Below are positions 6,510 to 11,164 of a stretch of 11,164 nucleotides of DNA, piece by piece (the first letter of the stretch is position 1; each line of letters starts with the position of its first letter). The notes beneath the pieces are model-generated. The model saw only the letters and a program-made list of their open reading frames with translations, ran no database searches and was not told where the DNA came from. The stretch comes from an uncultured Clostridia bacterium. GTDB lineage: Bacteria; Bacillota; Clostridia; UMGS1810. Position numbers and translations under genes: made by a program. The DNA is taken from positions 1 to 11,164 of the forward strand of contig CAKSPF010000024.1 of assembly GCA_934481345.1 (NCBI GenBank). Direction: 5' to 3'.

Positions 6510-9500
6510 TTGCTATTTCGTAATAAATCAACTATTTCTAATAAAGACAATGAAAATTTCAAGCCTATTGTGTTTGTCAATAATCCTGTGAAAAGGCAAA
6601 AAGATGATATCGTCGGTTTTGATAGTCAGGTAGAAACATTGGCTTGCGCTATTGAGTCTGGGGCAAATATGATTGGCGTTATAGCAGACTACGGTAGTGG
6701 TAAATCCAGCTTAACGGATATTTTGTCAGAATCTTTAAAGAAACGAAAGAAAATTACAAAGCCTATAAAGATTAATCTTTGGGATTGTTTGCAAAAAAAC
6801 GCAAATCCAAAGCCATCTGATGATGAGAAAATATCAGTATTAACAAGATCATTTTTATATCAACTTTCGAGTGGGCATGGGCGAAAATTTGGGAGTTTTA
6901 TAAATAAGATTTTAAGCAAAAATTATGGTAATATCTCTTTTGGCATTAATTCTTGGAAGTTTTGGTGGATGTTTATCATTGCAGGGTTAATGTTTGTGAT
7001 ATATAAAATATCCACACTTACTAATACGGGAATAATGCAATATCTTCCAGAGAGGTTTGGAGTTATAGCTTCCGGTGTAAAACTCTTGTCTCCCTTCTTT
7101 CTATTCCTTGCATGTGTATTTTTAATTTTGGGTATAAAGGATACCTATATTGCATTTTCTCATTGGAAGATGCAAGAAAAAAGAGAATTAGAAATCAACG
7201 ATGTTTTCGATACATATTCTACCATTGTTAATAAAATTCGGCCGTTATGCAAACGAAAGAAGCGGCTCGTAATTGTTGAGGATTTAGATAGAATTACAGA
7301 GAAGCCTTTGGTTGTCGAATTTCTGAAAGAATTATATCGCTTCCATGATACGTTGGGAGAGTATAGCGAAAACTTTGTTTTTGTGGTATCCATAAAACCT
7401 GAAGCGCTATTAAAACCTAATAGTGCAGCTGAGGATAATGTTTATACAAAAGTATTTGACACAGTTATATCGTTAAAACCAATTCATTTTGATGATTATG
7501 ACTCGGTATTATTAAAACTTATCGATAATAATCCAAAGCAAAAAGCAGAACTGCAACGGTTGATTAAATCAGAAATTAAAGATACCCTTCCACAGTCTTT
7601 TAAGTGGATTAAGAAGGGCGAAAACTTAACTTTAAGAGATCTTAAAGACCGTTTGAATCATGCTATAGCAATAATGCTATCAATAAAAAGCAAAAATTAT
7701 CAGGTGAGTACTGCGGCAAATTTTGAAGCGTGTACTGCTATTGCGTATTTTGAGAGCCATTACCCAAAAGAATACTATAAGTTAATAAAGAATGAGGCAG
7801 GGCTTGCATCATTTATGCGCACAACACCAGAAATAATCAATGGCAATACCAAGGATGTTCAACCAGCATTAGTTGCCTCTTTTAACACAACATTTAAAAA
7901 TGGTGACAGTAATAATGCAGCGTATTCTAAGACCTTCGTTGATGAACTTTGCGGTTTAGTAGCTTCTGGCGTTTTTAATGATGATTTTAGAATGTATTTT
8001 TATACTTATCCTAAAGGAAGTCCAATAAAAACGACCGATGAACGTGAACTTTGCAACTATTTGCTATTTCCTAACATCTATAAAAATCATGATAATTTAG
8101 ATGAAGTTGTTATAAAGGTTTTTAAGGATAGAAAAAATAGCATTGTAGAAAAAACCTTAAAATCGCTTGAAAAGTACCCACCAGTTATACTTAAAAATAC
8201 AACTTTATTTGTGACTGCTGTTGAAGTTTCTTTGGGAAAAGCGTTTGATATATTTTCAGAAGAAATCATTGAATCTGACTATGATGAAAAGTATAAAGCT
8301 GAATGTTGGTTTAGACTCAATTCATTAGAAACCCTCGACTATGAAGGTTTTGTACATAAAGCTATTAATAAAATTTTAGTTGTATGCAAAAGTTCGAGCG
8401 AAATAATTAAAATTCGCAAATCTATCATATTGGGTTTGCGTTCTAAAATTGCGGATTTTATCGGATTATTTGAAAACTCCAAAGACATGATCCCGCTAAT
8501 AACAGCGGATGAAATTAAATCTATCAATGACATTGATATCATCCTAAAGTTCATAGATGTTAATGTTCTCAAGAAAGATAATTACGAATATATCGCAGCA
8601 ACCATTAATAATCAACCGCTTAATCAGAATAGTGAAACATTTAAAATTGCCTGTAATGTTTTTCGTAGATTTTCTAAATTATTATCTCCAATTGAAATGG
8701 GAGATGGTTTATTAAAGTTTGTAGATATAAATAATTATCTTGACGATGGGTTCTTTGAGATTATTTCGAAGGCAGAAATCAAACATCTAAACATTGCAAC
8801 CTATTTAAACAAGTTTTCTGCAAGCGAATTGTCCGCTGAATATATTAAAATCATTGATAGTTTAGAGTTTGATGATTATATATCGGAAGACATTATTGAT
8901 ACTGTTTTACAAGAAAAGCACTACTATACACCTTTACTCTTTTTAGCCAAAGAAAATGATTTTTCTAAATTTGATTCACATTTAGCTAATAACTTAAAAC
9001 TATTGGAAACATGTGAAAAAATCAATGAGGATTATCAAGATGTTATAATTGGCTTTAGAAAATACGCATTTCAAAATAAGGCGCGTTCAGAATATAAAAT
9101 ATTGTATTTTGAGCCATTTCCTATAATTTCAACCGAAGAATATGTTTCTATGACTGAAGCAAGCGAATTATTTAAACTGGTTGATACTTCACAAATAAGC
9201 GAAGAAAACTATAGTGAAGTTTCGGATACGCTATGTGAGAGAACTTACGCTACATCAGAACTTGTGGATTTATTTGATTGGCTGTTCAATAATGAAAAAA
9301 ATGAGAACTGCATTAGCGACCCTGTATTGCGAAAGAACTTTTTTGAATCATTGGATTTAAGAAAACTTGAGCTAAGAAAACTTGATGATCAACAAAGGAA
9401 CTATACTTACAGCGTTATCGCTGATGTAATTGTAGTCAATACTCCAGATGATGCTATCGGTGCAATGAAAAGATTCGATTGCCTAATTCCAGAAATAGAA

Positions 9501-10145
9501 CCGATTGTTCAAAAAGATAGTAAAAAATATTCGGCTTTAATTGCTTCAATGAATGAATTTTCTTCAGAAACATTGAAATGGCTTGATGAAAACTTTATTA
9601 GAGACGGTCTATCTGAGACTCTGTGCAAAGTATTGTATGAGAAGGAAGATTATATTAATTTCATAATCGCTGATGTCTTGAGAAAAAAGGATATGATTCT
9701 TGATGAAAATATACCTTTTGAAGACTATATTTCTGTTTATGAACATGTTCCGGAAATGTTTTCAATTATGTCAGAGCATTATGATTTTCTTGAGAAACTA
9801 CAGCTTGAAGCAGATCTTGATAAGTTGCCACAAGAAAAAATAGTTCCTATGTTTAAAGTTCCTCAACACAAAAGATTTTTCGAATTTATTTTTTCTTCAA
9901 ATCAACCAGATGAACTCAAAAATGAATATCTTAGTAGTTTTGGAAAGCTTGCTTCTCTTGACGACAGTTTGGCATTTCAAAAACTTGTGTGCAAGGAAGA
10001 AAATATGAAACTATTAGGTAGTCATAGAATCTTTAATAGGATTCATCGTAATTTGTGGGAACTTAATCGTGGACACAAAGGCGTATTTACACGAAAATGG
10101 AATGAGTGTTGGAAAGATAAACTTGACGAAACCCATCTTCTGTAA
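6510..10145 (+). CDS. Large membrane P-loop NTPase, YobI/KAP-like
   Basis: This is a protein of about 1,211 aa starting at TTG 6510; GTG 6459 would add 17 residues. The P-loop is ADYGSGKSS at about residues 59-67 (Lys65), with Ala in place of the first Gly of the textbook motif. Walker B is VIVEDLDRI at about 254-262 (Glu257, Asp258, Asp260, Arg261). Two membrane helices at about 150-167 and 191-209 sit between Walker A and Walker B. That insertion and the EDLDR motif are hallmarks of KAP-type NTPases and of the Bacillus YobI-like group, whose length of about 1,200 aa it shares. The remaining 850 or so residues are charged and helical, with no recognised domain, and could serve as sensor or effector. 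It is last in the operon, 66 bases after the four-helix protein and followed at once by a terminator. KAP-type NTPases are membrane-associated and several occur in phage-exclusion loci (e.g. PifA). A defence role here is inferred from the hsd genes. The gene is AT-rich (27% GC in a sampled line). Confidence 0.85.
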   Translation: MLFRNKSTISNKDNENFKPIVFVNNPVKRQKDDIVGFDSQVETLACAIESGANMIGVIADYGSGKSSLTDILSESLKKRKKITKPIKINLWDCLQKNANPKPSDDEKISVLTRSFLYQLSSGHGRKFGSFINKILSKNYGNISFGINSWKFWWMFIIAGLMFVIYKISTLTNTGIMQYLPERFGVIASGVKLLSPFFLFLACVFLILGIKDTYIAFSHWKMQEKRELEINDVFDTYSTIVNKIRPLCKRKKRLVIVEDLDRITEKPLVVEFLKELYRFHDTLGEYSENFVFVVSIKPEALLKPNSAAEDNVYTKVFDTVISLKPIHFDDYDSVLLKLIDNNPKQKAELQRLIKSEIKDTLPQSFKWIKKGENLTLRDLKDRLNHAIAIMLSIKSKNYQVSTAANFEACTAIAYFESHYPKEYYKLIKNEAGLASFMRTTPEIINGNTKDVQPALVASFNTTFKNGDSNNAAYSKTFVDELCGLVASGVFNDDFRMYFYTYPKGSPIKTTDERELCNYLLFPNIYKNHDNLDEVVIKVFKDRKNSIVEKTLKSLEKYPPVILKNTTLFVTAVEVSLGKAFDIFSEEIIESDYDEKYKAECWFRLNSLETLDYEGFVHKAINKILVVCKSSSEIIKIRKSIILGLRSKIADFIGLFENSKDMIPLITADEIKSINDIDIILKFIDVNVLKKDNYEYIAATINNQPLNQNSETFKIACNVFRRFSKLLSPIEMGDGLLKFVDINNYLDDGFFEIISKAEIKHLNIATYLNKFSASELSAEYIKIIDSLEFDDYISEDIIDTVLQEKHYYTPLLFLAKENDFSKFDSHLANNLKLLETCEKINEDYQDVIIGFRKYAFQNKARSEYKILYFEPFPIISTEEYVSMTEASELFKLVDTSQISEENYSEVSDTLCERTYATSELVDLFDWLFNNEKNENCISDPVLRKNFFESLDLRKLELRKLDDQQRNYTYSVIADVIVVNTPDDAIGAMKRFDCLIPEIEPIVQKDSKKYSALIASMNEFSSETLKWLDENFIRDGLSETLCKVLYEKEDYINFIIADVLRKKDMILDENIPFEDYISVYEHVPEMFSIMSEHYDFLEKLQLEADLDKLPQEKIVPMFKVPQHKRFFEFIFSSNQPDELKNEYLSSFGKLASLDDSLAFQKLVCKEENMKLLGSHRIFNRIHRNLWELNRGHKGVFTRKWNECWKDKLDETHLL

Positions 10146-10156
10146 TTAAAACATTA

Positions 10157-10187
10157 GCGTCGCAGAAATGCGGCGCTTTTGCTTTTT
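10157..10187 (+). terminator. Intrinsic terminator ending the R-M/accessory operon
   Basis: An eight-pair stem (10157-10164 with 10169-10176, one G-U pair) closes a GAAA tetraloop at 10165-10168. It is followed by TTTT, GC and TTTTT. It begins 11 bases after the NTPase stop and is the only convincing terminator between hsdS and that point, so it marks the end of the operon. Confidence 0.9.
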
Positions 10188-10259
10188 ATTAAAAAAACGC
10201 TGGGCTTGTGGAAGGGGTTGTGGTATGTGTTTGTGTTGCAAAAAAGAGGTGCAACGCAC

Positions 10260-10544
10260 ATGACAACACTTGAAAATTTATACTATGGCAACATTAGTCC
10301 GAACGAACGGTATATCAAGAGGGGAATGAGAGCGGATAAGCTTGTTAAGCTGATATGCAAAAACGAGGAAGAACTCAACGCCGGTCTCACGGAAAAGCAG
10401 AAAGAAACTTTTGAAAAATTTAAGGACTGCACAAGCGAACTGTCCTGTATCACCGAGCGTGAAGCGTTCAGTTCGGGATTTATCCTCGCAACACGCATAA
10501 TGATCGAAGTAATGGAAGGCTTAGGAACGGTGGAAGAAATATAA
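10260..10544 (+). CDS. Small DUF6809-like protein
   Basis: This 94-aa protein starts at ATG 10260 with an AGAGG site at 10245-10249. A longer frame from further upstream is open, but it would begin in the operon terminator's T-run and lacks a binding site. The N-terminal LYYGNISPNER segment (about residues 7-17), a charged helical middle, and a C-terminal EREAFSSGF...IMIEVMEG block (about 65-88) match what I remember of DUF6809, a family of unknown function common in Clostridia. It has no membrane segment or enzymatic motif. It is separated from the NTPase gene by a terminator, so it is its own transcription unit, although I cannot point to a clear promoter in the 70 bases before it. Its sampled GC (42%) is above that of the NTPase gene. 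Confidence 0.85.
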   Translation: MTTLENLYYGNISPNERYIKRGMRADKLVKLICKNEEELNAGLTEKQKETFEKFKDCTSELSCITEREAFSSGFILATRIMIEVMEGLGTVEEI

Positions 10545-10609
10545 AAATACCCACTGGATGCGGCGGTCAGGCACGGAACCTTGCCACAACATCCGGTGGG
10601 TAATTTTTT
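10543..10609. terminator. Bidirectional intrinsic terminator between convergent genes
   Basis: A 13-pair stem is formed by 10548-10560 and 10590-10602, with one G-U pair. T6 follows at 10604-10609 on the plus strand. A5 precedes it at 10543-10547, which is a T-run on the minus strand. It can therefore end both the DUF6809-like gene and the facing minus-strand gene. The 29-base apical region can form a further short stem, GGCA 10570-10573 with TGCC 10582-10585. Confidence 0.85.
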
Positions 10610-10630
10610 GTTTTGCCTTTGTAGGCGTTT

Positions 10631-10657
10631 GTTTCATCTGAAACGACCTACGGGTCG
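10631..10657. repeat. Short inverted repeat followed by a UACG-tetraloop hairpin
   Basis: GTTTCA and TGAAAC (10631-10636 and 10639-10644) form a six-base inverted repeat with TC between the arms. It shares base 10644 with a second hairpin, CGACC 10644-10648 and GGTCG 10653-10657. On the plus strand the second hairpin has the very stable C(UACG)G tetraloop. Neither hairpin has a long T-run behind it. They lie just past the stop of the minus-strand gene and may help end or stabilise its transcript. Confidence 0.45.
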
Positions 10658-10663
10658 ATAAAA

Positions 10664-11164
10664 CTATTTCTGTTCGATTGTACGGGGCTTTTTATAAAAC
10701 TGCAGCTTGGGTTTAGCGTTATGCTTATTTACATTGGATAGTTCCTCTAAGGGAATGGCGTAGAACCGTTCTTTGATAAAATTCCCGTTCATGCCGTCGA
10801 TGATTTTTGCGGCCTGTTCCGCATAAGCGCCGGTCGCATCAAATTCCGCAAGGCGGACGATTTGAAAGCGGTGCTTTCCGACGGCGGTATACAGAATCTC
10901 TCCGGCTTTTCCGTCACCGTAGGGTGTATAGGCGTAGGCGACTGACTGCACGATTTTCTGCCCCTTTTCTTTTATGACCGTTATAGCCGTTTGCTTTAAG
11001 GAAACGCCGTCGCAAAAGCCAGTTTCGCACAGTTCTTTGGCAAACTTTTCGACTGCCGCTTTGCGCTTTTTCTCAATGCTTTTCTCACCCGACGCGCCTT
11101 GTTTTAACGCAATTTCTGCATAGGTGCTGGGCTTGAAAACGCCGAAACAGTCAAAACACACACC
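10664..11164 (-). CDS. Unrecognised protein, 5' end cut by the window edge
   Basis: The frame is open to the window edge, so the true start lies outside. The stop is at 10664-10666. About 166 residues are visible. I do not recognise the family. The first visible residues hold a Cys-x-x-Cys pair (CFDC) followed by a conserved-looking hydrophobic stretch. A Lys/Glu-rich helical segment comes next (about 20-50), then a region rich in small residues and Tyr, and a basic C-terminal tail. I see no signal peptide or membrane helix in the visible part. The Cys pair could be half of a zinc knuckle completed upstream, but only two cysteines of such a site are visible. It is GC-rich for this window (32 of 60 in the line at 10861). 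It faces the DUF6809-like gene and is probably not functionally tied to the R-M operon. Confidence 0.7.
   Translation of the reverse strand, partial: GVCFDCFGVFKPSTYAEIALKQGASGEKSIEKKRKAAVEKFAKELCETGFCDGVSLKQTAITVIKEKGQKIVQSVAYAYTPYGDGKAGEILYTAVGKHRFQIVRLAEFDATGAYAEQAAKIIDGMNGNFIKERFYAIPLEELSNVNKHNAKPKLQFYKKPRTIEQK

Noticed and set aside
10179..10259. Upstream extension of the DUF6809-like gene by 27 residues
   Set aside because: The extension begins in the terminator T-run and has no binding site. The family N-terminus (LYYGNISP) fits ATG 10260.

Overview
The window comes from a low-GC Gram-positive bacterium, most likely a Clostridia-class (gut-type) Firmicute. The reasons are strong GGAGG-type ribosome binding sites, AT-rich genes, and a small DUF6809-type protein, a family I know from that class. 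No rRNA or tRNA gene is present, so the genus cannot be named.

Positions 1-10145 look like one plus-strand operon built on a type I restriction-modification (R-M) system. The window opens inside the last 17 codons of a gene that is probably hsdM. It overlaps hsdS (41-1147), the two-TRD specificity subunit. Directly behind hsdS is a 375-aa protein with two N-terminal membrane helices and no family I recognise (1148-2275). Next is a full-length hsdR (2356-5676) with an intact nuclease site and intact SF2 helicase motifs. Two more genes follow: a 232-aa four-helix membrane protein (5745-6443), and a roughly 1,211-aa membrane P-loop NTPase of the YobI/KAP type (6510-10145). A clear intrinsic terminator (10157-10187) starts 11 bases after the last stop codon, and I see no terminator inside the operon.

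The hsd genes should form a DNA methyltransferase/restriction complex that marks self DNA and cuts unmodified DNA. The three accessory genes all encode predicted membrane proteins, and they are visibly more AT-rich than hsdR. One sits between hsdS and hsdR, the position in which E. coli prr carries the anticodon nuclease prrC. I infer a composite defence locus in which the membrane proteins and the NTPase form a second, possibly abortive, line of defence. That function is a hypothesis. The arrangement is the most interesting thing in the window.

Positions 10188-11164 look like the flanking region. A DUF6809-like small gene (10260-10544) faces a GC-richer, 5'-truncated minus-strand gene (10664-11164). 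Between them lies a hairpin that can act as a terminator in both directions, followed by a short inverted repeat and a small hairpin. No gene-free stretch reaches 300 bases, and I found no CRISPR array, insertion sequence, integrase or RNA gene.
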